A program made the position numbers and the translations under genes. 64,000 nucleotides of DNA. Origin: Branchiostoma belcheri (Eukaryota; Chordata; Leptocardii; Amphioxiformes; Branchiostomatidae). Below are positions 25,001 to 31,828 of this stretch, piece after piece; within the stretch, counting starts at the first letter, position 1; each line of letters begins with the position of its first letter. The DNA is taken from positions 355,553-419,552 of the forward strand of contig NW_017804120.1 of the NCBI RefSeq assembly GCF_001625305.1. Reading direction: 5' to 3'. The notes below the pieces were generated by a model, which was given only the letters and a program-made list of their open reading frames with translations, did not search any database and was not told the DNA's origin.

Positions 25001-27599
25001 TTAAAACTGACTACGAATATTGTACGACACGTCCACGAATGTCTCAAGAATGTTCCCGACTTCAATGTCTTAAACCTGCCGTACGACGTACATGTATTAG
25101 TATCCCTTTACAGTTTTAGCGATATTACAAAAAAACACATTTAGGTATATCTCACCAGTCTAGTTTATGTCTAACCTTACACTGCGCCAAACATAAGTGA
25201 GAATATCTGATTTCAAACTATGAAATTAAATTTCTCCGTGTATTTATTTCATGGTAACGAGAACGATTCTTCGATAGACTGGAATGAAATTTAAGACTTC
25301 ATTTTCTGAATTAAGACCCGCAAGTCTCGTAATAGAAAAAGACCACTAAGAACAAATCAGGATTTAAAGGCACCCAAAGCCTTACTTAAGTTGAATCCGT
25401 ACAGCATACTGATATCTGTGAGGAAAAAATGCGATGTTTCTGACGGAAAAGTTTGCTTATCGTATCCTATTTTATGGGTGGTACCCAAAAATAAAGAGAG
25501 CTTGTTTGGGCTATTTCAAACCCTAAATGATGACGAAAATGTGCCAAGAAATGGCAGTAAATGTCAATGTATATCAGACAGATTTTCTCATCCAGAATAT
25601 TTTTGCTTTGCTGCCCTGAAATTACATTGAATGCCTTTAAGAATGACGAGAAACAACATTTTGACTCTCTCTGGCCAGACTAATACTATAATGACAAATA
25701 GCTACCTGTCGCCTGGGCCGTCGCTAGTTCGTCGTTTGGCGCCCTCACGAGTCTTAAAAATCAGTTACAACAATTTCTATCAAGTTCAAATCAAATTAAA
25801 ACCAACAGACGATATTTCAGGTCGATTCTTTACAATCCATGGCGCTGTTTTTGGCGGGACCTTTTTTTACTCTTTGATTCGAGGATTATAGAAACATATT
25901 TGGTTGGGATGAGGTTGAGTTGGGGCAACTCTGAGGGATTTCAAACGATAGATGAGGGATCTATGGTAACCATGGCAACGGTTGCCCTTGGTAACCATTC
26001 TAATTAATCAGACGGTTAAACCACGGAGTTAGAAGGAAATGGCTAAACTGATCACATGCAACAAGACAATTTATATTGTAAAGCAACATTTAAAACGAAA
26101 TCACTTCTGTACAACGGCTTTGTTTCCGATAAAATCCTATCTTTATATAGTCTCATTAGTAGGCTATAGGGCTGCATTTTAAGGCTTATAATGTACAAGA
26201 ATCTGAGTAAAAAAAAAACTAAAGATAAAGCAAAAAAGTGCACTGCAAGCCNNNNNNNNNNNNNNNNNNNNNNNNNNNNNNNNNNNNNNNNNNNCCCCCC
26301 CGAGCCTGCTAGGAGGCTAATTTTCTAGCCTGGATTCCAGTCCCCGGCGCAACACGATACATCATAAGCTTCGGCCGGGGAAGACACAAGCCCTACCCTG
26401 GAATCCAAACTCGCTGTCCGGGCCGCAAAAGCCCTTCGCCCGCTGGTGTAAATTACCGCTACGGGGGAGTCTAGCCCGGGGGGAGTTTGGCTGGACCTAG
26501 GGCCAGCCAACTCCCATCGGGCTCAACTCCTCCGTAGCGCTAATTTAGGCAGGCGGGCGAAGGGCTCTCGGCTGCCAAAGGAAAACGGCTAACGGCCCGA
26601 TACTAGTTTGGCATCCAGGGTACACAAGCCCCGATCCCAGAATTGACTCCCGGGGTCCAATTTATCTCTCGCACCGGGTCTAACCGAGGGGAGTCTATGG
26701 TAAAATTTCATTGTGGACAGCTACATGTAGGCTCTGGAGCCCTTGGCGAAGTCTGGTACCCAGGCTACTAACTCTCACGCCCGTAAACACTGTGCGGACA
26801 AACACACAATAGACATCTGTAATAGTTTGAAGCCCCTTTGTTTTTATTTCGAAAGCTTTCCTGTAATCTAAAAATATTTCATCGTGACATATAGACCCAA
26901 TCACTCCACACACAACTCACATATCCATGCGTTTTTACTTTAAGGGTCAGACTCGGTGACCAAAATGACACTTTAAGCCTAAACAGACACCCTATATATC
27001 ATCGACACACATCTAGAAGCCTGTAGGATATAGGTATAACATATCTTAATTCCCACCGGGAGTTTTGTTCACGATCTGTTCCTAATATTCGTTGTGGGCT
27101 CGGTAGCTCAAGAGAGCTTTGCGACCAAAGCCTAAATAATCTTTTCCAAGGATACTTGGAATTTCCAACATGTGTTATTTTATGTTGGCGATTTTGATAC
27201 CATTTTTAAAATTGTGGAGTTCTAAAATATGTCTTCGGTGAATTTTTAAGCTGGTTTTTGTTTCAGATTGTTCTTGAAACAAGACAAGTGGTCTCTGTAT
27301 TTTCAGGCGTGCGAAAGATCAGATTTTCACCCCAGTTTGGAATTTCTCGATTAGTTGTCTTCAAGTTCAAAAGCGGATACTATGTTGCCCTCAACCTCTA
27401 AACATACTTGCTTCCGGCGACGAAACAGTCCGGCCGAGAATCACACGTGAAACACTCAACTGGACTATTAAAATTCTAAACGTTGGTACAAAGCTGGTAG
27501 GAACCATACAAAACGTTGTAAACTTTAAAACGTACCTCCTTCGCATGTTTTCAGTAGAAGTAGAGCGCTGAAGAACCAGCACAGTGCCCGCTTCGCCAT
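3749..27599 (-). CDS. SRCR-WSC-CUB transmembrane receptor-like protein (8 exons)
   Basis: The coding exons are 27599-27536, 13678-13551, 9103-8908, 7243-6941, 6188-5865, 5689-5585, 4834-4738 and 4040-3749, totalling 1509 nt (502 residues plus stop). Every junction is GT-AG and the phases agree. In order the protein has a signal peptide (1-21), an SRCR domain (about 23-129; six cysteines and two exons, as in group A), a WSC domain (about 131-229; eight cysteines), and a CUB domain (about 232-338; three cysteines, so the second CUB disulfide looks lost). Then come a linker with NRT and NES sequons, a helix (377-403) followed by KRK, and a tail. The tail carries VYEIP (Y449), FYESP (Y460), NEYES (Y478) and a final PPPPP. 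Family knowledge puts it at the cell surface with a ligand-binding ectodomain; the tyrosines could recruit SH2 proteins if phosphorylated. WSC-CUB-TM recalls Kremen, with SRCR replacing the kringle. The ligand is unknown. The exon chain is read directly; function is inferred. Confidence 0.9.
4468..4715. mobile_element. MITE, AGGCCATGTTGATTTG terminal repeats
   Basis: The terminal inverted repeats AGGCCATGTTGATTTGATTA and its complement bound a 248 bp element with GCGCGCG near each end. It lies in intron 7 of the SRCR gene, 23 bases from exon 7. Relatives with partly shared ends are at 13865, 30966, 44366 and 59541. Confidence 0.8.
4738..4834 (-). CDS. Exon 7: transmembrane helix
   Basis: The exon encodes TNWVLIIGIAVGAGVVVLVL followed by CIMLLAIVLTK, a 27-residue hydrophobic helix with small-residue GxxxG-like spacing. 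The acceptor TTATTACAG and donor AAAAG|GTGCGT fit. Its partial codon joins exon 8 to give the stop-transfer KRK. Confidence 0.88.
4914..4986. repeat. (GA)n microsatellite
   Basis: A GAGA-rich run with interruptions lies in intron 6 of the SRCR gene. The Leu-Ser reading frames over it are artefacts. Confidence 0.9.
5295..5550 (-). mobile_element. Non-autonomous Helentron/HINE-like element, degraded
   Basis: On the minus strand it starts with the hairpin ATGTTTACCGAAGGAAAACA (5550-5530). It carries the sub-terminal GGTGAACAT repeat and ends with TTGCTTTGCAAATG and CCTTTCTCG, where relatives have CTAG. It matches the copies at 22512, 22976 and 63373. It sits in intron 6, 34 bases from exon 6. 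Confidence 0.7.
5585..5689 (-). CDS. Exon 6: extracellular juxtamembrane linker
   Basis: The exon encodes VNRTVVYNESAEWREACWPP and a further acidic stretch ending HQDF, with two N-glycosylation sequons. The acceptor TTGCCCACAG and donor TTTG|GTAGGT keep phase 1 on both sides. I recognise no domain. Confidence 0.82.
5865..6188 (-). CDS. Exon 5: CUB domain
   Basis: The symmetric phase 1 exon of 324 nt encodes ACGGNWTDTEGVIYSPGFPG, then NYTKHVTCTWTVTVPE and later GFVMTYQ, which are CUB motifs. The first disulfide pair (ACGG and VTC) is present, but the usual third cysteine is absent and a single cysteine sits at AVSCAE. A broken partial copy of its 5' part lies just upstream at 6338-6245. Confidence 0.9.
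6202..6410. promoter_or_regulatory. Octamer (ATGCAAAT) cluster in intron 4
   Basis: Six exact ATGCAAAT octamers lie at 6202, 6232, 6352, 6363, 6382 and 6393, and a near match ATGCAAAC at 6403. ATGCAAAT is the classic POU-domain (Oct) binding site. Part of the cluster arose with the exon duplication at 6245-6338. Regulatory use is an inference; simple-repeat growth is the alternative. Confidence 0.35.
6245..6338 (-). pseudogene. Partial tandem copy of the CUB exon
   Basis: After an acceptor-like ATATTTCCAG, the minus strand reads GGRNGNWTDREGFIYSPSFP, then CNYITHVT and a stop. This closely follows the start of CUB exon 5 (NWTDTEGVIYSPGFPGNYTKHVT). The conserved first cysteine is gone and a TGA ends the frame after about 30 codons. 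Flanking ATGCAAAT-rich DNA is duplicated with it. It is a dead duplicate exon start that keeps a plausible splice acceptor. Confidence 0.8.
6941..7243 (-). CDS. Exon 4: WSC domain
   Basis: The exon encodes GYLGCYRDF, then MCTQHCHGLGYKYAG, ECFCG, CQDQCAGDPDQVCGS and LTIYD, the full WSC pattern with eight cysteines. It is flanked by phase 1 introns on both sides, which is the symmetric unit that favours exon shuffling. The acceptor is TTATTCCAG and the donor GATG|GTACGG. Confidence 0.93.
7244..7934. other. Intron 3, upstream part; no feature recognised
   Basis: This is the part of the intron between SRCR exon 3 and WSC exon 4 that adjoins exon 4. It is AT-rich and has no exon-like frame in phase. 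Confidence 0.5.
7950..8638. repeat. Tandem triplication, unit about 233 bp
   Basis: Three successive copies share blocks such as GTCCAGAACAATAGATATAA (near 8009, 8240, 8474) and GACACTTTACATGCTCCCGT. The same broken minus-strand peptide recurs in each. They lie in intron 3 of the SRCR gene. The copies are close enough to suggest recent unequal crossing over. Confidence 0.85.
8649..8882. mobile_element. hAT-like MITE with 8-bp target duplication
   Basis: The inverted ends are TACCCTGGATGCC and GGATTCCAGGGTA, with an inner pair around GCGGGCGAAGGGCTCTTG. CGGAAGCC occurs directly on both sides (8641-8648 and 8883-8890), an 8-bp target duplication typical of hAT. A reverse-oriented copy is at 26394-26622. 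The insertion is 25 bases from the splice donor of SRCR exon 3. Confidence 0.85.
8908..9103 (-). CDS. Exon 3: second half of SRCR domain
   Basis: The exon starts VACRQLGFPGA after the acceptor CCTGTCAG, exactly where SRCR consensus continues from DAE. It includes the SELRCDGSEDNL, GECAHGGWETNFC and DAGVIC motifs. The donor ATG|GTAAGT follows 8908. A hAT-like foldback element (8649-8882) lies only 25 bases downstream of this donor, inside the intron. Confidence 0.93.
9178..11473. mobile_element. Large interlocked foldback element (X-L-X'-L')
   Basis: The arms L (9256-10306) and L' (10382-11473) are near-identical inverted copies of about 1.05-1.09 kb, ending in AGGCCCGGTCACACTGGCCG. The 75-base spacer X' (10307-10381) is the reverse complement of X (9178-9255), just outside the left arm. 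The DNA is CpG-rich with many AGCGGT/ACCGCT motifs. The mirror-image open frames of 60-125 codons on both strands arise from this symmetry and are not genes. It lies in intron 2 of the SRCR gene. Confidence 0.85.
11982..12510. mobile_element. ACGT-rich MITE, copy 1
   Basis: The inverted ends AGCCTCGGTCACAACCCGCC and complement are flanked by TTA on both sides, which fits PIF/Harbinger-type insertion. The interior is unusually dense in CGTACG and ACGT. Related copies are at 16043-16431 (shorter, same orientation) and 54126-54647 (inverted). Confidence 0.8.
12511..13550. other. Intron 2, part; short dispersed repeats only
   Basis: The phrases ACGGCAGGCCTGTA (12529, 13285) and GGGTTCGTCATGGTCAAA (12577, 12737; variant near 13396) recur in it. 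This suggests an old diverged duplication. No exon fits the gene's phases here. Confidence 0.45.
13551..13678 (-). CDS. Exon 2: first half of SRCR domain
   Basis: The acceptor TTCTTGCCAG precedes 13678 and the donor GAG|GTAGGT follows 13551. The exon encodes LELRLVDGRNPFEGRLEV, then GRQWGTVCDDRWGIKDAE. These are the hallmark LRLVDG, GRLEV and WGTVCDD.W motifs of the SRCR N-terminal half, and the exon ends at DAE in phase 0. Confidence 0.92.
13865..14256. mobile_element. MITE, AGGCCACAC-AAGTAAATTTTATGG ends
   Basis: AGGCCACACAAAGTAAATTT and its complement, continuing into TATGGATGAC, bound the element. It lies in the long intron 1 of the SRCR gene. The ends are related to those of the elements at 30966-31371 and, more distantly, 4468-4715. 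Confidence 0.75.
14781..15541. repeat. Tandem array, five units of about 158 bp
   Basis: GGGGTTTCTTGGAAT recurs near 14851, 15010, 15170, 15328 and 15487, within longer matching units that also share TCTAAGCTGGACTTTCAGGC. The repeated peptides in one frame (SWN..LLP.SLEPDYKL) are a by-product of the array. No gene context supports coding. Confidence 0.85.
15542..16042. other. Intron 1, part; no feature recognised
   Basis: The DNA is AT-rich, with no exon, repeat or structure that I can support. Confidence 0.5.
16043..16431. mobile_element. ACGT-rich MITE, copy 2 (internally shortened)
   Basis: The right end is intact (GGCGGGTTGTGACCGAGGCT) and the left end degraded. The interior matches copy 1 (11982-12510) but lacks about 135 bp near its right end. 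Confidence 0.75.
16489..16860. mobile_element. Foldback element carrying a nested foldback
   Basis: The outer inverted ends are AGTCTCCACCAGACTCCTTT and complement, in the family of the intact copy at 59044-59258. The loop region holds a second, nearly perfect foldback at 16574-16788 (TAGCCTCTACCAGGCTTGGG ends) with arms of about 97 bp. Confidence 0.85.
16574..16788. mobile_element. Inner foldback, TAGCCTCTACCAGGC family
   Basis: Two arms of about 97 bp, almost identical as reverse complements, surround a loop of about 20 bases. Relatives occur at 44421-44638 and 59925-60114. The low arm divergence suggests recent insertion or gene conversion between arms. Confidence 0.85.
17192..17580. repeat. 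(CT)n-rich low-complexity tract
   Basis: A long C/T-only run on the plus strand with TCTCTC, TCTGTC and TTTC variants. The long Ser-Leu and Arg-Glu frames on the two strands are artefacts of composition. Confidence 0.9.
17736..18750. repeat. Local duplication A-B-B'-A' containing a foldback
   Basis: Block A (about 17736-17840; GTCGTTAGTGATTTATACCG) recurs at 18608-18750. Block B (17840-18130) recurs at 18195-18490. Each B holds a foldback element with ends GCCTCCACCAGGCC and AGAGACTA. The pattern indicates local duplication of an element with its flank. Confidence 0.75.
19384..19503. repeat. Two-copy tandem repeat, about 61 bp
   Basis: AGCTATTAATCAATT, GATCAACTAACTAACTA and TTAGCCAATCAGATCTA occur twice in order. 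Confidence 0.75.
19686..19931 (-). mobile_element. tRNA-derived SINE, copy 1 (5' truncated)
   Basis: On the minus strand it has the B-box-like GGTTCGAGTCCTGACATGCC (here with one change), then CACCGATCTTGTGCCC, and a tail near AAATTGTTGGAATAAA-type sequence. The A-box end is cut at GTAGCGGCAGAGTGCGCG. Copies are at 30466, 31566 and 58048. Confidence 0.8.
20262..20620 (-). mobile_element. LINE 3' end fragment
   Basis: The minus strand ends with a CAATAAAGGTCTTCATTCATT-like terminus, as in the LINE at 33345-36213. Upstream it reads KEKFVFILNFDKPTLSNLTA, which parallels that element's KFIYLMKLDKP region. It is about 0.36 kb and dead. Confidence 0.75.
20856..21424 (-). mobile_element. LINE reverse-transcriptase C-terminal fragment (CR1/L2-like)
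   Basis: The minus strand from about 21424 encodes AYTSLVRTNLEYTATVWDPY, KLERVQNQAAIFC, NLQWVSLEDRRKMSRL and NSLFPRTI. This is the well-known region after the catalytic core in CR1/L2/Jockey-type LINEs (LVR..LEYA..VWDPY; L..VQ..AARF; LGW..L..RR). The 5' end is missing and the 3' UTR extends to about 20856. Confidence 0.85.
21664..21716. repeat. (GA)n microsatellite
   Basis: A GAGAGA tract with ACAG interruptions, between two copies of GGGATGTAGGTA.GGGAG.GAAACG (about 21600 and 21728). Confidence 0.9.
22512..22741 (+). mobile_element. Non-autonomous Helentron/HINE-like element, copy A
   Basis: It starts after TT with the hairpin ATGTTTACCGAAGGAAAACA. The arm's complement GGTAAACAT recurs just before the 3' stem-loop CATTTGCTTTGCAAATG, and the element ends TTACCTTTCTAG. 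This 5' hairpin, sub-terminal repeat, 3' stem-loop and CTAG layout matches that described for HINE/DINE-type Helentron derivatives. Confidence 0.75.
22976..23247 (+). mobile_element. Non-autonomous Helentron/HINE-like element, copy B
   Basis: The same family as copy A 0.23 kb upstream and in the same orientation. It has a 5' hairpin at ATGTTTACCAAAGG, sub-terminal GGTAAACAT (about 23205), stem-loop TTTGCTTTGCAAA and terminal CTAG followed by T. Confidence 0.75.
24176..24421. mobile_element. Foldback element, TAGCCTGGTGTCCAGTCCA family
   Basis: The inverted ends TAGCCTGGTGTCCAGTCCAT and complement extend with few mismatches into arms of about 110 bp. Half copies with the same GGGCTGC-GAGCTCTT-CC interior lie at 40185-40312 and 61262-61372. 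Confidence 0.85.
24659..24780. repeat. (CT)n-rich low-complexity tract
   Basis: TCTCTCTGT variants only; no coding value. Confidence 0.9.
24806..25095. repeat. TCGTACGAT-motif cluster in T-rich DNA
   Basis: GTCGTACGAT or one-base variants recur about eight times, often after a run of T (24817-24960), with more at 25020 and 25079. The decamer holds a palindromic TCGTACGA. It may be a degraded ACGT-rich MITE or a local expansion. Confidence 0.45.
25100..26251. other. Intron 1, part; no feature recognised
   Basis: No exon with a fitting phase, no RNA gene and no clear repeat up to the assembly gap. Confidence 0.5.
26252..26294. other. Assembly gap (43 N)
   Basis: A run of 43 N bases, followed by a C run. 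The true length is unknown. It falls in intron 1 of the SRCR gene. Confidence 0.99.
26394..26622. mobile_element. hAT-like MITE, second copy (inverted)
   Basis: The ends TACCCTGGAATCC and GGCATCCAGGGTA match the element at 8649-8882 in reverse. CACAAGCCC flanks it directly on both sides (26385-26393 and 26623-26631), a target duplication of 8-9 bp. Confidence 0.85.
27536..27599 (-). CDS. Exon 1 of SRCR-WSC-CUB gene: signal peptide
   Basis: The exon starts at ATG 27599 and reads MAKRALCWFFSALLLLKTCE, then G. It has a basic start, a hydrophobic core (CWFFSALLLL) and a plausible cleavage region, so it is a good secretory signal. The donor GGAG|GTACGT follows 27536. It ends in phase 1 and joins exon 2 to make a valine. 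This start is chosen because it supplies the signal peptide that the ectodomain needs and because the phase fits; a longer frame over the same bases has no such property. Confidence 0.85.
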
Positions 27600-27944
27600 T
27601 TCGCAGGGAAACAATTCGTCACAGCCACTGAAAGAGAGTCAGTCAGTCGCTGGCTTTTCTTCTGACGATGGAGGGCGGCCTTGTTGTTGTGACGAAAGTG
27701 ATTTCTCTTCTTGCCCTCTCGTGATCTCTTCAAACATGTGGTTCGAATCAGCTTCCGTGGGCGACGCTCCAGAGATACGCAACTGATACTAGTATCTGCG
27801 ACTGTCCTTGATAAGAAGTTTTACCGCTCCTAGTTCTGGAGACAAGTGGGAATCGAACGTTCAACCCGTGTCGAAGCGGTGAAGAATCTCTCTCCCCACC
27901 GTTGGTGGCAGTATAATGACGGGGTACTCTGTCACACGACTCCC

Positions 27945-27950
27945 TTTATA
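27945..27950 (-). promoter_or_regulatory. Candidate TATA box for the SRCR-WSC-CUB gene
   Basis: The minus strand reads ACTTATAAAGGGAG here, about 350 bases upstream of the start codon at 27599. A start site some 30 bases downstream would give a 5' UTR of roughly 320 bases. This is a single motif match and there is no transcript evidence. Confidence 0.25.
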
Positions 27951-28842
27951 AGTGATGCGGGTGGAAATTTGAATCGGGGGGTGTGCGGTCTTGCGTGGAA
28001 CGACGGGATGACAACTCTCTTTACATCAGGAAGCTACGCGTGACTTATGGGGGCTTTGCTGAGGTAAAAAGCCGCTATGGGGTCTCCGATTCACCAGACA
28101 GCGGATAGATTTTATCAGACGACACATGCATTTATTTAGACTGACAACTCACTCGGATCTCTGTGTTGTTTGTTGCTTGATGCACCGTTTTCAGACGATA
28201 TACCAGACAAAGAAAGCACTTAGCGATCGTTTTGCTGCCGTCACGGTCGCTTGCAAACGCAAAGTCTTGGCAAGTTCCGGAACGAATGAATCGGCAGATT
28301 AGCGTGGGATTAACTCACGATCACGAGTCGAGGAAATTAAGAAAAGGAAAAGAATCCTGAGCATCAGGAAATTCTATATTTACTGACCTGGAATTTTTGT
28401 CAGGAACTTCCAATTTGACCCTAATGCCTTCAAATTGGATTTTAACAACATTGCTATCGTTTGGGGACGAATTGTACAATGTAATTTAGTACCCCAGGGA
28501 AGCAATAGAGATACTGCAAAGAAAATCGTATATTTGACTTTTAGAAGATTATATTCACTTTGCTTACCCTAAATTCATTTCAAACGTCAAAAAACGACAT
28601 TGACAAAGATCATAACAAGAGAAAGAACACATTTTTTGCTGTAATATGATAGGTGTAATTTTGTTTCGGCTTTAACTCCAATTCTAGGGGATCTCGATTG
28701 TAATCTTTCTGAATCATTTATTGAGACGATAAAGTATAATGGGGGTCGTTTCCACCAAATCGTCTGCAGTGATTTGATTTGTTTCAAATACCGCATTAAG
28801 CTTGGCCAGGGAAATATGCAAGATGTGTACACATGGGGCTTT

Positions 28843-29535
28843 ACCTAAGTAAGGTTAGAAATGTGTCAAAAAAGGGGGAGGGGGGCGTAAGAGCAGTGTG
28901 GTAAAAAGTTACTGTGACGACCTTAAAAAAATGATAAATTTACTCGCAAAAGGGTGGAATTCAGTCAAATTCTGTACCTCTCTAAGTAAGGTTAGAAATG
29001 TGTGAAAAAGGGGGAGGGGGCGCAAGAACATTGTGGTAAAAATTTACTGTGATGACCTTCAAAAATGATAAATTCATCGATCACTCGCAAAAGAATGGAA
29101 TTCAGTTAAATTCTGCACCTCCCTAAGTAAGGTTAGATATGTGTCAAAAAAGGGGGAGGGGGTTGCGCAAGAACATTGTGGTAAAAATTTACTGTGATGA
29201 CCTTTAAGAATGATAAATTTATTCGCAAAAGGGTGGAATTCAGTCATATTCTGCACCTCCCCAAGTAAGGTTTAAGATATGTGTCAAAAAAGGGGGAGGG
29301 GGGCGTAAGAACATTGTGGTAAAAAGATACTGTGATGACCTTTAAAAATGATAAATTCACTCGCAAAAGGGTGGAATTCAGTCAAATTCTGCACCTCCCT
29401 AAGCAAGGTTAGAAATGTGTGAAAAAGGGGGAGGGGGCGCAAGAACATTTGTGGTACAAGTTACTATTATAATGACCTTCAAACTGATGAATTCACTCGT
29501 GAAAGGGCGGAATTTAGTCAAATTCTACACCTCCC
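28843..29535. repeat. Tandem array, five units of about 140 bp
   Basis: CTAAGTAAGGTTAGAAATGT followed by an AAAAGGGGGAGGGGG tract recurs near 28847, 28981, 29121, 29262 and 29399. Each unit also has TCGCAAAAGGGTGGAATTCA. It lies upstream of the SRCR gene promoter side. Confidence 0.9.
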
Positions 29536-30465
29536 TGGTTATTACTGAATCGTCCCCAAAGGACGTTTCGCAAGAGGAGTTTTACAGGTATACGTATGTT
29601 TTAGAAGAATTTAATTGCTAGGAAGGCGACCGTTACAGTCTGAAATAGGGAGATCGAGTCTTTGTCAAACAGATCGTTGAAACAAATAAAATGGCGGCTT
29701 GAACTGTAATCCCTAGAACGACTAGATACTAATATTAGTGACATAAACGAGGTCTAATACTTTTCTGAGACTATCCGTTCCTTGGGTATGGGATACAAAG
29801 GCAAAGAAATATGGTAGGAAATAAACAAGGAAATAAACAAAGATATGTAACACCGTAGCCGATCAAAAATGAATTTGAAGTCATAAGATGTCTAACCGAT
29901 AACTAAATGTGCAAATCATAAGGAAATACCATGTCAGAATTGGTCTGAAATGTACATACAAACATAAAATCTATTTCTGTACGTTTTTGTGTGTAAAGAA
30001 CCCACATGTCATGTAAAAGAGGCTATATCCAAGATTTGATGAAAATTTCTCAAACCTTTATCAAATTACTCGGCAATTTAGCATCAGCATAGCGTAAAAG
30101 TATTCCTGCTATGAAAAACAATTATGTGCGGGAAATTAGGGACACGACTTCTCAACATGCCACAAATGCTGCACCAGATACTACTGTATTATACTATTAT
30201 ACAACTGATGGTGTACTGTTACACAAGCTTCGACTTTAGTATTCAGGGAATGCAATGGCCAGAATATCGGTCTAAAAGGGAGACACCAGCAACAAGAAAG
30301 GATTGTATACACACTTTTGTTTATTTATTTATGAAGATTTGCCACATTTGTTGAAAGAATATTGACATAACAGGTGACTATCACCTCTTAAAGATATCAA
30401 ACCTGAGACCAGACTGTAAGGTTTGAACCACTCACACCGGGAAGGTCCCCTACTCTTTTGATTTT
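29536..30465. other. Intergenic, no feature recognised
   Basis: AT-rich DNA with no credible reading frame or repeat. Confidence 0.45.
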
Positions 30466-30711
30466 TGATTTGATTTTATTGAAATTGCAGCAATGCAATA
30501 CACGCGGAGCAGAGGCATCTGTTGCTGGTGTTGTGTCCCGCACATAGAAACGGATACTGGACAGACAATACTCATTTTCACTTGAGTCTAGTGGGGAAAG
30601 TCGTGTTAAGTGCCTTTCCCAAGGGCACAAGATCGGTGGCATGTCAGGACTCGAACCCGGGACCTCAATTGATTCCGAGTCGCGCACCCTGCCATTGCGC
30701 CACACGACCCA
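30466..30711 (-). mobile_element. tRNA-derived SINE, copy 2
   Basis: The minus strand begins GGGTCGTGTGGCGCAATGGC (A-box-like) and continues GGGTGCGCGACTCGGAATCA, then CCCGGGTTCGAGTCCTGACA (B box) and the family body. RNA polymerase III promoter boxes are in the tRNA spacing. The cloverleaf is not complete, so it is not a tRNA gene. Confidence 0.85.
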
Positions 30712-30965
30712 CTCTTTTCTATATAAAGTGTTGGGGATCTTTGTTTGATTTGTTCAACTAAAACAGATAGAGGTTTTAAGAGCCAGATTATGGCCTATTG
30801 AAAAAAGACAAATCTAATATTTTTATGACTGTTTCTCCTTCTTGTGTTAGATAACAGCTCGAGAATCGTGGCTTTTTATTTAGGCTCTAAGTTATGCGCA
30901 AATTATGCGCACGATTATGCACGAAATATAATTGGTTTTCTCCCTATTATTTTAGGATTTATATA

Positions 30966-31371
30966 AGGCCACATCGACTTAATTTTATGGATGACATTCT
31001 CCGAAGACCCCCAAACTAGTGCGTACGGGCGAATAAAAAGATTCCGGCCAAAAATAAAAAATGCTACTAAACCACAGGAATACAAAGCTTAGGTATTGTG
31101 AATTTGCATCTGTACGTATACGGCAAGCCGGCACAGGCTGGCTTTTTACGAACTATGTACTGAGTTCTTGCCGTCGTGGAGCTTCGGTAGCCTGGGTGCC
31201 ATCCTCCAGAGTTACCACTGGCTCAGTATTGTCACTAACTACTAGTACCATGGAGTACCCAGGCCTAGAGCCAGGCCAGAGCCTCTGAGGACGTGATCTT
31301 TTTTTTTTTGAGAACAGGCGAAAATCAATGCGCGCGCGGATGTCATCCATAAAATTAAGGCGGTGTGGCCT
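30966..31371. mobile_element. MITE, AGGCCACATCGACTTAATTT ends
   Basis: The inverted ends run into TTTATGGATGACAT and GCGCGCG-type motifs, like the elements at 4468 and 13865. The interior holds unrelated sequence (31085-31300) that may be a further insertion. Confidence 0.7.
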
Positions 31372-31565
31372 AACGTACACGTGTTATTGAATAAATCACT
31401 AGAGAATCATTCTTATTCATGTAGAGAATCATAAATGTGCATATAGCCTGGAGTGAGAAATTATGCGCCAAGCGTCATGGTGGTAAATTGATGACGTCTT
31501 TACCGACCTACAAACGTAAAGAAAATCACCGAGCAGATCGTTTAGTGGCCCCAAGACATATACGG

Positions 31566-31828
31566 TATCTTTTTTTTATTTCATTTATTCCAACATGTAA
31601 TCACCAGACGTGGCGACGACACACTCAAGTTTCTTCAACTTATATTAATGCCGCCACCAACACAGGGGACAAATACATTGCAAGACAATACTCATTTACA
31701 CCTGAGCTAAGTGAGGAAAGCCGTGTAAAGTGCCTTTCCCAAGGGCACAAGATCGGTGGCATGTCAGGACTCGAACCCGGGACTCTTAGTTCCGAGTCGC
31801 GCACTCTGCCGCTACGCCACACGACCCC
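31566..31828 (-). mobile_element. tRNA-derived SINE, copy 3 (near complete)
   Basis: The minus strand shows GGGGTCGTGTGGCGTAGCGG (A box region), CCGGGTTCGAGTCCTGACAT (B box) and a body ending ACATGTTGGAATAAA. It is the best preserved of the four copies. Confidence 0.88.

Noticed and set aside
27846..28043. Plus-strand 65-codon frame upstream of the SRCR gene
   Set aside because: No domain, and it overlaps the likely promoter and 5' UTR of the minus-strand gene.
28843..29535. CRISPR-like array of direct repeats
   Set aside because: Contiguous 140 bp units with no spacer structure; an ordinary tandem repeat.
30640..30711. tRNA gene on the minus strand
   Set aside because: The A and B boxes are present but the acceptor stem does not close, and the sequence continues into a shared SINE body.
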